A stretch of DNA of 64,000 nt, from positions 9,075,811 through 9,139,810 of the forward strand of contig OY282605.1 of the NCBI GenBank assembly GCA_958298945.1. The letters are read 5' to 3'. Below are positions 23,761 through 35,999 of this stretch, piece by piece (position 1 is the first letter of the stretch; the number at the start of each line of letters is the position of its first letter). The stretch is from Atherix ibis (Eukaryota; Arthropoda; Insecta; Diptera; Athericidae). A program made the position numbers and the translations under genes. A model generated the notes under the pieces. It ran no database searches and was not told the DNA's origin. It was given only the letters and a program-made list of their open reading frames with translations.

Positions 23761-24179
23761 CTTAAAGAAGCTGCCCTCTTAAATCTCGGTGGCAGTCTAA
23801 CTTAAGGCTCTCATGCAAGCTTAAAAATAACTCAGGCAACTACTCAGACCACTTGAAAACAGACCAAAACTATCGCCAAATAGTATCGAGCCCCATTTGG
23901 ACTTACTGACTGAAATTTTAGAATGCTAGCAAGCCTTCTTATTCTTACTGGATAAAAACACTTTAATGCGAATTCTTTTATAAAATTGTTGATGCTCCTC
24001 TCCGTACCCCTTACAGTGCTGTACAGTACATGATTCATGTGATTTCCCTAATAAAAAAGGGACATCCAAACACTAATCTACCGAATATCGAGGGTTGAAA
24101 AAGGCTAATATCAAGACTATACCTTGCCAAATGAGTCTGTCAAAACCCACTTATAATCTGACTTCAGTTCTAATCTTTG
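23761..24179. other. Unassigned stretch beside the RT-derived block
   Basis: Continues the worn LINE-like text (for example ACTACTCAGACCACTTGAAAAC, a variant of a phrase in the block to the left). No gene. Confidence 0.4.
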
Positions 24180-24620
24180 TAAAAACAGCTTATCTTTATA
24201 GCGAGTTTGCTGCCATCTGCAATTTTTCATAATAACCCTAACACTGCCTTATATTAAAATTAATTTCGTTTTTTTTTTCATAAATTTCACCCAAATTTAT
24301 GTATTTGAATTTTGGATATTTTTTTTTATGAAGAAATTATAAAACACTGAAATTTACTGACAATTAACTTTATTAATTTTAATGTAAAATTTTGACAGTA
24401 ATTTCTAATATTAGGTTTTCGAGTACTTTTTTGATTTCTGAACGTTCATAATCTAACGTCTTACACAGCCCTTTTTAAATTACCAAAAAGACAACTGAAG
24501 GAAAAATATTACAAAGTCAAATTAAAAAATAAAATATTAACAATTCCTCTCCCATCCCCCATCGCCCCTTTGAAAATGTAATCAACTGAATTAAATAAGG
24601 GGCAAAAAAATATTGTAATA
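24180..24620. repeat. ~400 bp dispersed repeat, copy 1
   Basis: Matches 26330-26690 in the same orientation: TTTGCTGCCATCT(G/A)CA, CCTAA(C/T)A near the start, TTTTTTTTATGAAGAAATT in the middle, then TTAACTTTATTAATTTT and a C-rich phrase (TCCCATCCCCCATCGCCCCT against CCCCCCTTTCCCTCCG). Non-coding. Confidence 0.75.
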
Positions 24621-26329
24621 AAATTTTAAAAAGCTAAAGAAAAAAATATGAAAAGAGTGAAAATCGATTACGTTCACGTGTCATGGGGGCAATGTGCCAA
24701 AATGGGTTGAAGCGTTCAAGTTCTGTTGTTGTTTTCGATTGCAAAGCCTATCATTTCGTCGAGAAAGTACGATCATTTGGCAAATAACTAAAGAGAATAA
24801 TTTACCTCAAAGTACGGTGTACAGCTTGGGAAAAAAATGGTCTGATCTTGTAGGGAGGAAAAAAAGGCAACCAAAACAAAAATAAACCAGTTTTGACGTC
24901 GCCATTATTACACAACCGTCTTCAATCGGCTGGACAGGGTCTTAAGTGTAGACTTTTTGAGTGCAGCGTGTGGGGTGGAAATAATTCGTTTGATGATTTG
25001 CCGGTTGGAATCCAAGCAGATGATGAAGTTTGGAAGAAATTGGCAAACGTTGAATTTTGTTTTTGATGGTGTTTGTATGCATTGGGATAATTTTCGCAAA
25101 ACAAAATTTTGTTCTCCGAATCCCACTCTCTCGTTTCACCAGTTATTATTTTTTTCTTTTTTACCGTGCTTAGGATTGATTCATGCAATTTTTCGTAAAG
25201 AAATCGAAAAATACACAAATGCTTTGGAAATCTAGGGTCTTAAATTACTTACACCATTTTTTGGTTTAATTTCTTTTGTTTTTTCTTAGGGAAATAGTAT
25301 AACATATTTTCAAAATTTATAATTTTTAATACCACAAAATTATTTTTTTCTAAGTGCTGCCACCTACATGGAATTCTACAAACAACAATAACAATTCTAC
25401 TCCGTTTATTTGAGGAATCGAATTCCGCTTATATTCATATAAAATATTTTTATAGAAAATCTAACGACAAAAATAAATAATAATAAATGAAAAAAATCTC
25501 ACCGATCAGATAAATTGAGTTCAACAACATGGCGGAGCGCAATTACCTCAATTTGCATATTTGCTTTCTGTTTGTACCTCAGAGCCAATCAATATTATTC
25601 ATAGTATCTGAGTAATTAATTCTTTTCGAATCTTTTGTTAGTTGACACTCTAAACTGAAGAAACTGTTACTATTACTATTATACTGTTGAACTGAATTTG
25701 AAATTTCCACTCAACTTGTACGAATAGTTGTAAATTTTACTGTGTGAAAAAGTAAAGCACAAAAAACATTGAACTTTCAATATTCTTTGTAAATAAAATT
25801 TATTCATGGAATTTTCATCGTTTTTATTACTTTGCCAATATGTACTGATCTGAAATGTTGTGTTCACCAACAATGGCATAAAATTTTCAATTTTCAATTT
25901 TATTATAAATTGTAGAATATTTTTACTGTAACGCAAAAGAGTAGATCGTCAACAAATCGAAATTTATAATTGAATCTGCATAAAATTTGAATTTAAGAAA
26001 ATTCCAATCAAACGTTAAGAATTTTTATATACAAAATATGAAAACTTATTTGAAGGGCATTGAATTTTAAATACTTTGTCTCAATAAGAAAAAAGAAATC
26101 ATGCGGAAATTCTATTTAAAAAATAATATGCAAAAAATTTCAAAGAAAAAATAATAAGTAATTTTAAAAAAAAAAAAAGTACCAATTATTAAATATAAAA
26201 AGTTTCTATCGAAAAATAATATATATTCTCAATTTACTATGAAATTTTTTTAAAAAAAATACAAAAATTATAATTTTTTACTGTTTGTCAAATCATTTAA
26301 TCACGTTTAAAAGTGAGCTTCGAAGAAAT
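24621..26329. other. Unassigned stretch with a possible worn helix-turn-helix frame
   Basis: A 63-residue frame at 24694-24885 includes ITKENNLPQSTVYSLGKKW and ends GRKKRQPKQK. It vaguely resembles the DNA-binding start of a Tc1-type transposase, but no catalytic part and no inverted ends were found. Bases 24900-25235 read more like diverged coding DNA than their surroundings but I cannot name them. From 25240 on it is AT-rich without structure. Confidence 0.35.
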
Positions 26330-26690
26330 GCCGCCATTATTAATCTTTACAGTAACTTTGCTGCCATCTACAGTTAAACCCTAATAGTGTGTTATATTCC
26401 GTTTTTCTTCTCCATAAATCCCATCAAAAATTTATGTAATTTAATTTTGATATTTTTTTTATGAAGAAATTTAAAAAAAAAACTTAGACTTTACTGAGAA
26501 TTGACTTTATTAATTTTTTAATTTTAAAACTTTGTGGTCTATTATTTTTTCGGAAGTTTCATAAACCAAGATAATAAAAAGATAAATGAAGAGAAAAATT
26601 ACAAAAGTGAAATTCAAAATAAAATATACTCAATGAATCCCCCCTTTCCCTCCGTGAGCATTGCAATCCACTGAATTGTATAAAAATCAT
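26330..26690. repeat. ~400 bp dispersed repeat, copy 2
   Basis: Second copy of 24180-24620. Here it lies directly upstream of the second RT-derived block (26755), whereas at the first site it lies downstream of it. Confidence 0.75.
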
Positions 26691-26754
26691 ACAAAAATTA
26701 TCGTTTCTTATGGTCATTAAAATCAATCACCAGATGACTCTGTTCACTTTCAAT

Positions 26755-27560
26755 GTTAAAAACAATTTAAAAAAAACGGGCAGAGTCCTCTAGCGTGTAA
26801 TTTTAATATTTATAATGCTAAAATGCTTGTATGTGAGCAAAAAAGATACCACATTTTTTGTTACATCAATAAATGGATAAGTTTTCAGATATGAGAGGCA
26901 GAGCTCTCTAGTGAGAGATTTTAGCAATTCCATAAAAGCTATTTTCTTATAGAAAGAAAATTACTTTTAATCGAACTATTTTCTGAATAAAAATTTTCCA
27001 TATCCTTTACCTTAACACAAACAATCCTCATTCCTATTAGCGTTGACAGAGCCCTCTGTTGGCAGTGCCCTCTACAGTGTATGTTCTAAATTATAAAAAA
27101 AAAACAAATTTAGTTCTCGTATAGAGTTTCTTCTTTTTCCAAATTCCATAAAAGTTGATGAACAGAAAAGTTTTCTGGTCTCACTTGGAACCCTTGCAGG
27201 AAACACCTGCTGAAAAGGTGTTTACGATAACTTCTGAGATTACTTGATATTATACCAAAAGTATCGCAATAAACGGCACATAAATGCCGGTGTTCCGCAA
27301 GGTAGCATCTTTGCTCCTATCCTTTACAGTATTTTCAAATTCAATAAAAGTTAATAAAGAGAAAAGTGTTCATGTTACATTCACTTTTTGCCTTAAACAA
27401 GCTGTCTTCTTCTAGAAAATCTAGAAAATCCACTTTCTACGATATTTCAGACCACACAGATAAAGGTCTCACTTAGGACTCTCACACGTGGTCAGTGTAT
27501 GTTCTTAAATAAAATTTAATTCTCGTATAGAGTTTCCTTTTTTTCAAATATTATTTTTAT
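26755..27560 (+). repeat. Duplicated block with Jockey-type RT motif, copy 2
   Basis: Shares CGGGCAGAGTCCTCTAGCGT (26776), AAAAAAGATACCACATTTTT and GTTCTCGTATAGAGTTTC with 22955-23230, and the AGVPQGS-encoding phrase GCCGGTGTTCCGCAAGGTAG at 27287. GTTCTCGTATAGAGTTTC is partly repeated again near 27520. The coding frame is not maintained. Confidence 0.7.
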
Positions 27561-27749
27561 TCAAATTCGTTAACGTGACGAAAACTCTTATGATCACTAG
27601 CTGGATTTGAACTCAATACTTCTCTGCTCTAGACTCAAACTTCCTAATTTTATTATAAATACGTACAATCGGACTTTTTTAGTTTAAAAATTTAGAAAAA
27701 CTTCTAGTTAAAAATATTTTTTTAAAAATAAAGTCAATTTTAAAAATTT
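27561..27749. other. Short AT-rich spacer
   Basis: No gene. The phrase GCTGGATTTGAACTCAATAC at 27600 resembles the B-box part of a tRNA gene on the minus strand, but no matching arms follow. Confidence 0.4.
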
Positions 27750-29125
27750 GTTTTTTTTTTTGGAACAATTTCAAAATTTAAATTGATTTTTAAAAAAGCC
27801 GCCATTTTTTTAATTTGCGAATTCATCGATTATTAAAAATAATAGCTTCGAATCTAACAAATGTCTTGTAATTTTTCTGATCTCTTCAGTTTTACTTGAA
27901 AAATTTTGATTTTTTAAAACGCCGCCATTTTTTTTAATTTGCGAATTCATCGTTCATTAAAAATCATAGCTTCGAATCTAACAAATGTCTTGGAATTTTC
28001 CTGATCTCTTCAGTTTTACTAAAAAAATTTTGATTTTTTAAAACGCCGCCATTTTTTTTAATTTGCGAATTCATCGTTCATTAAAACTTATAGCTTCGAG
28101 TCTAACAAATGTCTTGGAGTTTTCCTGATCTCTTCAGTTTTACTTGAAAAATTTTGATTTTTTAAAAAGCCGCCATTATTTTTTTGCGAATTCATCGATT
28201 ATTAAAAATTATAGCTTCGAATCTAACAAATGTATTGAAATTTTCTTTATCTCTTCAGTTTTACTTGAAAATTTTTGATTTTTTAAAAAGCCGCCATTTT
28301 TTTAATTTGCGAATTCATGGTTTTTTAAAAAATCATAGCTTCAAATATAACAAATGTCTTGGAGTTTTCCTGATCTCTTCAGTTTTACTTGAAAAATTTT
28401 GATTTTTTAAAAAGCCGCCATTATTTTTTTGCGAATTCATCGATTATTAAAAATTATAGCTTCGAATCTAACAAATGTATTGGAATTTTCTTGATCTCTT
28501 CAGTTTTACTTCAAAAGTTTTGATTTTTTAAAAAGCCGCCATTTTTTTAATTTGCGAATTCATCGATTATTAAAAATCATAGCTTCGAATCTGACAAATG
28601 TCTTGGAGTTTTCCTGATCTCTCAAGTTTTACTTGAAAAATTTTGATTTTTTTAAAAGCCGCCATTTTTTTAATTTGCGAATTCATCGATTATTAAAAAT
28701 AATAGCTTCGAATCGAACAAATGTCTTGGAATTATCCTGATCTCTTCAGTTTTACTTAAAAAGTTTTGATTTTTTAAAAAGCCGCCATTTTTTTAATTTG
28801 CGAATTCATCGATTATTAAAAATCATAGCTTCGAATCTGACAAATGTCTTGGAGTTTTCCTGATCTCTCAAGTTTTACTTGAAAAATTTTGATTTTGTTA
28901 AAAGCCGCCATTTTTTTAATTTGCGAATTCATCGATTATAAAAATCTTAGCTTCGAATCTAACAAATGTCTTGTAATTTTTCTGATCTCTTCAGTTTTAC
29001 TTGAAAAATTTTGATTTTTTAAAACGCCGCCATTTTTTTAAATTGCGAATTCATCGATTTTAAAAATTATAGCTTCGAATCTAACAAATCATAGCTTCGA
29101 ATCATGGAGTTTTCCTGATCTCTTA
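27750..29125. repeat. ~122 bp tandem satellite, 11 units, with paired units
   Basis: The word GCCGCCAT occurs at 27798, 27921, 28045, 28169, 28290, 28414, 28535, 28658, 28781, 28904 and 29026, spacings 121-124. Units contain TTTGCGAATTCATCGATTAT, ATAGCTTCGAATCTAACAAA and CTGATCTCTTCAGTTTTACT. Alternate units are more alike than neighbours: those at 28169 and 28414 share an ATTATTTTTTTGCG variant, and those at 28535 and 28781 share AATCTGACAAATG followed by CTCTCAAG. The last unit breaks off with a duplicated CATAGCTTCGAATC. Confidence 0.95.
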
Positions 29126-29641
29126 AGTAACACTTTTATTACTTTTGTGAGCGTATTTTTCGTAGCGTAAAAAAATTTTAATCGTGAAGGAAAAAGGGGG
29201 GCATCTATTCAAAAATTTGAACAAATACAGTAAAAGTCCTTAAAATAAAACTGGTAACATTGATTGATTCATCAAGAAATCATTTGAATATTGTTCGTTT
29301 TAAAGTGCAACGAAATGAAAAGCATAAATTACCTTTTCGGAGAGTAATTTGAGTGAAAAAAAAACTGTTAAATTTTAATTGCAAATAAATCCCTTTATTG
29401 TTGTGTGTAAAGTTATCGATGCATGTACTCGTATGTGCATGTTGAATGTGCAACAGTGAAAATAATCGCACAATTATTGAAGTGTTCACGTTAATTAAGA
29501 GAAAACAAATAATTCACAACCAATTTTAATCAACTTATTAAAATGTGAATAAAAAGAAAATTTTTTTTATTAAAGTCAGGTGGGATTTTTTAGTTGAGAA
29601 AAACTTATTCTTTTTTATATTTAAATTAGCAACAAAATAGT
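29126..29641. other. AT-rich spacer
   Basis: No gene recognised. A short minus-strand frame at 29280-29489 has no motif. Confidence 0.55.
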
Positions 29642-29969
29642 TGGTTATCCAATTTGAAGTTCGGAAAGTAAAATTAAATAAATTTTATTTAATTAAAAAT
29701 AAAACCAAATAGTTGGTTATCCAATTTGTAGTTCGGAAAGTAAAATTGATTTTAATGAAATTTTTATTTAATTATATTGCTTAAATCTTACCATTATGTA
29801 ATTGGTTGCCATAAGACTTCTTGTAGGACTTAATCATTTTGAGGTAATTTTTGATGAGTCCTTCGCGCATTTTACATTTTTAACGCATTTACCATCTTAT
29901 ATGATAAATATATTTAACATTTGTTAAATGACAGGACTATACTTTCCGAACCACAAAATGAATAATCTG
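29642..29969. mobile_element. Short rosa-type derivative with duplicated left end
   Basis: The left terminal repeat occurs twice, 62 bp apart: GGTTATCCAATTTGAAGTTC (29643) and GGTTATCCAATTTGTAGTTC (29704), each followed by GGAAAGTA. The right end TTTCCGAACCACAAAATGAA (29943-29962) is its inverted match. ATTTTTGATGAGTCCTTCGCGCATTTT inside corresponds to the antisense C-terminus seen at 51835-51860. The interior transposase is otherwise deleted, giving a MITE-sized copy. Confidence 0.75.
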
Positions 29970-30889
29970 CGATATACTATTTTTTACTGCTCGTAGTCAG
30001 AAGCATTTTCTTGTTTGTGCAAGAACGCTTTTTTTTTTGAAGAAGGAAGAAGAAAACAAAAATCCCAAAGTTCATTGATACCCTCGTTCGTGCAACTGAT
30101 GCAAAAAAAAAATATACTAAATTAGATAAAACAATTAAAAAAAATTCATTTAATTAAATTTTTAAAAAAAGGTAACAAAAAATGCCCGCAAGTACGAATA
30201 TGAGCGAAAAACAAGTCATAAAATACAAATTATTATTAATATCGTGACGCCCATAGTGCCCCCTCATTGGAACAATGCTACCACCTCGCCCCCTCCACTC
30301 GTATTCAATTTACACTCTACTACAGCGAGTATTTAAAATTCATAAAACGCTCTCACTGCACTGTTCCAAATTTTTTTTTAATTTTTTTTTATTTCATTTT
30401 AAACATAATTTTATGAGTAGTTGTTGAACATAAAAATCAAAATGGCTACCATGAATTGAACATAAATAAAAGAAAAGTTAAAAATTAACAAAAAAAAACT
30501 ATAAAAATATTACATAAAAACGCATATTGTCGGAAGAGTCTAATTTTACCAAGTTTACATTTTTATATTTTTAGGAGTATATGAAATGGTGAACGTGATT
30601 GGATTTGACTTTATGAATGAAAAATGGACCCCCAACAAGATTCAATGACTTCTTCCGACCGGATTTCTGACTCAATCACCATTCTTCGTGCAATGTTTAT
30701 GCAATTCGTTCCATGCAAGCGTGGCAAATTCAGCAATCGTTTCTGTACGTTAACCGAGAAATAAACCATCATAAATTACCATTTTTTTTTTTTTTTTGGT
30801 TTTGGTAAATTTTCCTAAGTATTTACAGATTTTAATTTTTGCCGGTAAATAGTATTTGAAACGGAAAATCTAAAAAAGACTAGTCGGTG
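29970..30889. other. AT-rich intergenic stretch
   Basis: No gene recognised. Poly-T tracts near 30365 and 30783. Confidence 0.55.
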
Positions 30890-31385
30890 CAAGATTTCTT
30901 TGCCGATATTGAGCAAATACCATAAAGCCAGTCTACTCAACAACCATTCAGAAATTCTGAGTAAGGAATTTTCTCAGAATTTGGATTGGACATACTCCAG
31001 ATTACCCATTATTTTTTTACAAGAACCATTCTCAGGTGTTATACCATTCCCCTGTGGTGTTCCACCTACTATCTCTTATATTCTAAGTGAATGCCATATA
31101 ATCCAGAATTTATATTTCATCAGAACTCCTGTCTTTGCATAGATCCCTTACACGCGACCATTTCTATACCAAGTCCCATTTTTAATTTTTTTTAAATAAT
31201 TTTATATGCTCCAAAACAAGTACGAGAAACGCTGACAATGCCAACCCAATAGGAAACGTGGTGTCGTCAAATGGCCTCATGGCCGTGGCGCTATAAAATA
31301 GCATCTTACTCTTGTCTCTTAAGAGACCTTACAGACAAACAGAAAATCTAACAAATAAAAGAAAATCTGAAAAATAATCAATTTT
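30890..31385 (+). mobile_element. Jockey-like LINE, truncated 3' end
   Basis: A single frame from 30900 to 31142 reads LDWTYSRLPIIFLQEPFSGV and then CGVPPTISYILSECHIIQNL. This corresponds to the C-terminal 'LRIGHTRLTHxxLL...CGxxLTIxHILxECxxFQN' region of Jockey-type pol proteins, with the first cysteine of the knuckle replaced. The 3' sequence (CGTCAAATGGCCTCATGGCC, GTGGCGCTATAAA at 31267-31298) matches 18315-18355. 5' truncation is the normal outcome of target-primed insertion. Confidence 0.7.
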
Positions 31386-31713
31386 CAGAAACAAACAAAA
31401 TGGAACCTGCAATTTGGAGTCGCTTCTAAAGGACCCTAACAGGATATCAAAATTATTACTTTATTAATTTTAAAAAATAAAAGTAGTATTTTTTTGATTA
31501 CATAAAATAATCTTTTTTTGCTTAGAAAAAACGAATAATAAAAGTTATTAGGGGTCCTAACTCAACTCAGAAAAAAGAAGAAGAAAGGAAAAAGCAAGAA
31601 AAACGGTTTTTTTTTCATTATCTTTGGATACGCTAAAAATTCTTAAGGTCACTTTCAATCTCTAACAAAAGGGACATTTCTTATCTATAAGGTCTTAAGA
31701 TAAGTTTAATAAT
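31386..31713. other. AT-rich spacer
   Basis: No gene. Purine-rich stretch AGAAAAAAGAAGAAGAAAGG near 31575. Confidence 0.55.
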
Positions 31714-32515
31714 TTAATACAATTTGAGCTTTGGAAAGTACAGTTAAATAAAACAACTTTAAAATTGAGATTTCGATGAAATTTCGAAAGGTTTGGACCT
31801 TGCCATTTAAATGGCTGCGCCACGTGACTTCTTGCATGAGTCGATCGTTTTCAGGTAATTTTTGACAGGTTTTTTCTCATGTTTTCTATTCAATGCTCTT
31901 AAACTAGATGACTATCTATGTAAACGCAACCTTGCGAATAGCTCCACACAAAAAAAACAAAATGGTGTCAAATCGTACGATCTTGAACGTCAAATGATAT
32001 CAACAAATTTTCAGAAATACGTCTGCAATACCATTTCATGATCGGTTGACTTTATTTTTCGTGTCAGTTGAACTGCATATGCATAGAGATATAAATCCAA
32101 GTGCAGTAAACGCCATAATGTGTCATAAGACAAGCACAAATGCTTACTGCGCCGTAAAATCGATAAGTTTGGTTCTTCGGCCACATTTTTACTTATAGCA
32201 GCAATATTTTCAGTAGATAACACGTTACTATGATGCACAGGACTTAACACATCCGCAGCATATCCAGTCTCTTCTAATCTTTTCGCAGTGTTGCCAATTG
32301 TCTTCGCTCATAATCTCTTCATAAAGCGCGAACCGAGGCTACGGCAAACTATCATTTTTTTTGAAATATTAGCTCATTGTGCGCCTATTTATATTATGGA
32401 CGATCCAAAAGGCAAACCTTAAGTTTAAAAAATGTCACCTTTGATCAACAAATATATTTTTCACAGCTCAAATTTCAGAGCTGTACCTTCCGAATCCCAA
32501 AAAGGATAATATTCT
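31714..32515 (-). mobile_element. rosa-type mariner, internally deleted, antisense
   Basis: One end is GAGCTTTGGAAAGTACAGTTAAAT (31728 on), the other TACCTTCCGAATCCCAAAAA then GGATAAT (32483-32511); read outward they are the rosa-type terminal repeats of this window. About 800 bp remain of a ~1.3 kb element. The left 300 bases correspond to the transposase C-terminal end (compare 51677-51990); the right part keeps the N-terminal DNA-binding region. The catalytic core is gone. Confidence 0.75.
32011..32250 (-). pseudogene. rosa-type transposase N-terminal fragment
   Basis: A 79-residue minus-strand frame. Its middle reads LSILRRSKHLCLSYDTLWRL, then LHLDLYLYAYAVQLTRKIKS and TDHEMV. This matches the second helix-turn-helix region of rosa-type transposases ('IPRRSQxLGLSxGTLWRILxxDLxLxPYKxQLTQxLKPxDH'). 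It stops before the catalytic domain, so if expressed it would be a DNA-binding fragment only. Expression is not indicated; it is most likely a relic with a chance open frame. Confidence 0.8.
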
Positions 32516-33480
32516 CTCCATGCGGTCCCAACATTGCATGTTAATTGTTTTTATATGCATTATTCCCCAAAACGACTTTATAATAAAAATAATTTAAGAA
32601 TAATTCTTCGCCACTTCAATGTCATTTCGTAATATGACAATAACCCCTCATAATATTTAAATATCATCTCTACCACATCTGATGTGTTCCGAAAACCTTG
32701 AAGGAATAATCATTTTGAATAAGCAAAGACCCTACACGTGCTTTAGATAAATTGTATAATAATAAAATACTTTAGATGATAGCGGAAGGGGGCAATAAAA
32801 GAAGAAGAAATTCATTATATTACATTACGACAAAGAAACGTTTTACTATAATTTGACACGTGATCTCAGTAGAAGAAATTCCCAAAAATCACATAAAATC
32901 AGGCACGTGTAAACTTGGAGCTTTTCTGTAACATTGAGAGTGCGTCGTACCATATCACAAATCCTGTTTTTCATCTATTGTGCAATACCATGTGAGGTGA
33001 TGTCTTTTCAGTATAATTCTCCAATGTTTATCGACATTCGTAGCAATTTTATTCAAATTCACAACTTTCCGGGCACATCGCGATTTTCTCCTTTAATCAA
33101 CTTTCATGTTGAAATTAATTCAAGGGAAAACTTTTCATTATGGAACAAAAAAAAACCATTTGCTAAGCGATGGTTTATCGTCAATTTTAATTCACATAAT
33201 TTTATCCTTAAACAACGACAGACTTGGTCCAAATAATTACTTATGTGCCTACGTTTTTGCGTTTCCATTTGTTTAATTGATGCCGTTGACTTTTGATGAA
33301 TTGACAAATTTTCTATAAAATACTGATGAAAAATTACTAACAACGAAAAGCTTTTATTATTCCAAATAAATTTTACTTAAAGTTTATTCTGCCATAAAAG
33401 TGGTTTGTCCTTTCGGGAGAAAAAAAAAATCAGTAATTTTACTGAGACATTTTATGATAAAAATTAAAGGTAGTCAAAAG
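32516..33480. other. Intergenic stretch
   Basis: No gene recognised. A + strand frame at 32934-33236 is open for 100 codons but has no known motif and ordinary AT-rich composition. Confidence 0.45.
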
Positions 33481-34480
33481 ACAGTCAGTATAACGTACAC
33501 TATTACCCAATATTAGGCATTTAAGAGCCTTGACGTCGATGACATTGATCTGTATGACTTTAGGGCTCCATAATCTTAGATTTGGTAGCCCTAGAAATGC
33601 CTGAAAGCTTAATGATATTGGATTGTTTGCATCGAGAAAGACTTACGGTGCCAAAAGCATCAGCGTGGAAGCTTCCCAAAGACCTTCGATTGTAGGTCTC
33701 TAGAATGACTTGGGATATTAATAACCTTAGGTGAGTTGAGAACCTTAACGTCAATTACAGTGATCTGTATGACCCTAGGACCCTATTACTTTAGTTCTTG
33801 TATACCTAGAAATACTTTAATGTTTAATGATCTTGGTTTGTTTGCATCAAGAAAAACTTAGGGTTCCAATATCATCAGCGTTTAAGCCCCTAGCACAGAG
33901 TGGAACTTTGATGTCGAGGTCCAATGACCTTGTATTCTAGGTCTCTAGAATGAGTTGTGATGTTAATAACATAAGGTGAGTTGACAACCTTGATGTCGAT
34001 GACATTGATCCGTATGACCCTAGGTCCCTATTACCTTTCTTCTTGTAGACCTAGAAATGCTTAAAAATATAATTATCTTGGATTGTTTGCATCGAGAAAG
34101 ACTAACGGTTCCAAAAACTGCAGTTTTTCCGACCCTAGAAATGCGTGGAAGTTTCTCAATGACCTTGGATTCCAAATATCTATATTGACTTGCGATGTCA
34201 TAACCCTTAGGTATGTGCATAGGATTAAATGGTGCTAATATAAGGTCTTACGTATCTAGGATTACGTGCAAAGTCCATGACCTTAATTTGTTTGTACGGA
34301 GCAATATTAAAACCTCAGTTTTTAAGGTCCTAGCAATAAGAGAAAAATTCTCTAGGATTCTTGGGATCTAGACCTTAACATTACACCTTGTTTAACGCAG
34401 AGTTGAATGAACTTTGATATGCTTGTACCGATAGAATCTTGGGGTCCCAAAAATTTGAAGTTTTATTTACCTAGAAATTC
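33481..34480. repeat. Degenerate 215-245 bp tandem repeat, 3 units plus decayed tail
   Basis: GATCTGTATGAC or a variant occurs at 33547, 33762 and 34007, and TTTGCATC(G/A)AGAAA at 33626, 33841 and 34086. The spacings agree (215 and 245). Units also share ATGACCTTGxATTCTAGGTCTC and CCTTAGGTGAGTTGA. After 34200 only scattered phrases remain (AAGGTCTTACG, TGACCTTAATTTGTTTG). No coding frame is maintained. Confidence 0.85.
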
Positions 34481-34493
34481 TTATAGCTCATGA

Positions 34494-34570
34494 GCATAAG
34501 GTCCTACATACAGTTCCATGTAAGGTAATTCCAGGTATGTGGGACCTTATGTCAGGTATGTGGGACCTTA
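34494..34570. repeat. Small inverted and direct repeat
   Basis: ATAAGGTCCTACATAC (34496-34511) is followed by an inverted partner GTATGTGGGACCTTAT (34535-34550). That partner occurs again, in direct repeat, at 34556-34571. The first two could form a stem with a ~23 nt loop. Confidence 0.75.
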
Positions 34571-34571
34571 T

Positions 34572-35999
34572 AAATAATTTGTGAATTAAAGGCGTTGGCC
34601 AATTCTGTATTGATTCATATTGACACGGTTTAATAAACTGACAATAAATATCAAAATAATTTGGTGGAAAATTTTTAGTGTTGCCATAGCTAAGAATGGA
34701 AAAACTCGGTTTTGGGCGTTCATTGATCTTGATTTGGTGGCATCTACTCACAGTCTTGGGAAGCCAATAAGCTCAGATTTTATGTACATAGCTAGGGAGA
34801 TGTGCAGTTCAATAAGAATGTACCTAGGGTGTCACACATTTCTAGGTTATACCGAGGATTTCAATTACCTTTGGTTTACCTAGAAGTGTGTGAGGATTGA
34901 ACCGCCGTGATTTGTATTTTTATAGAGCGCTTGTTCTAAATTTTGTATAGAAAAGATTATCTGGGAATTTATTGACCTTAGAAAGTTACCAGGAACTCAA
35001 TGACTTTAATTTCTTAATTCCTTTCTCATCTAAACTTCCTAATATAAGGACTATACTGGATGTTAGTGCCTCTATGCTAGAAACACTCTTATTTCTTGTT
35101 TATTTGAGCAGATAATTTTCTGCTTACTTTTCTATATATTAAAATTTTTAAATTTTCAAAAAAACCATTGAACAATATGGTTTAAAAACCAAATAGACAA
35201 GTTTACCTCTTTCTATCGTCATTATTATCAATACAGAATAATATCAACTCGTAGCAAGTATCGATGCGTTAAATTGCCGGTCATCTACCTTAGATACCAA
35301 CAATTTTTAGTACAATAACTTCACTTATACAAATTATAAAACTGATAACAAAAAATAATAAAATCGATACACAATAAATGAATAGACCAATTCAAAAGGG
35401 GCAATTATCTGAGCAAATTATGCCTGCCTATTTTTTATATATTCATATTTTAATGGTGGTTTACCCGTATAATAGTTCAAATTTGTTTCGTTGACGTATT
35501 TTTCCATAAATGTTTCCGTTTTATTTTCCGTCAACACACAATGACTAATTTAATTTATTTGATCATAAAATATTAAAGAAAAAGCTCACACACACACACA
35601 AACACAATAATAAAGCATTCTAATAATAAAATTTGTTATATACCATTTAATATTGTTAAATTATTTCTTATCATTAAATTTATTAGCAATTCAATAAAAG
35701 TCTTGCTGAGGAAAATAAGCTTTAGTTACCATAAAAGTCGAATTGTCGAAATTTGGTTGAGTTCCAAAATCTCTCATGAGAAATACACGTGCCTATAAAC
35801 ATGTTACTACTATTCATTATATTGTACTGTTATTAATTTGAACTTTAAACAACGGAAAATTCAAGTAAACTTACGGTTAAAATTAGTAAAAATCATTAAA
35901 ATTAAATTTTGAAGAATTTTTTCTTTTCTCACGTAGACTCTAAAAAAAATTCTTTCATTTCAAAATTTGTACATTTTGTTTTTACTATAAAAAACCTAT
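34572..35999. other. Intergenic stretch
   Basis: A worn continuation of the preceding repeat reaches about 35070. The rest is AT-rich, with a (CA)n microsatellite at about 35587-35607. No gene. Confidence 0.55.

Noticed and set aside
24694..25235. Tc1-type transposase
   Set aside because: Only a vague helix-turn-helix phrase; no catalytic motif and no inverted ends.
27597..27660. tRNA gene on the minus strand
   Set aside because: A B-box-like word alone; no acceptor, D or anticodon stem pairs.
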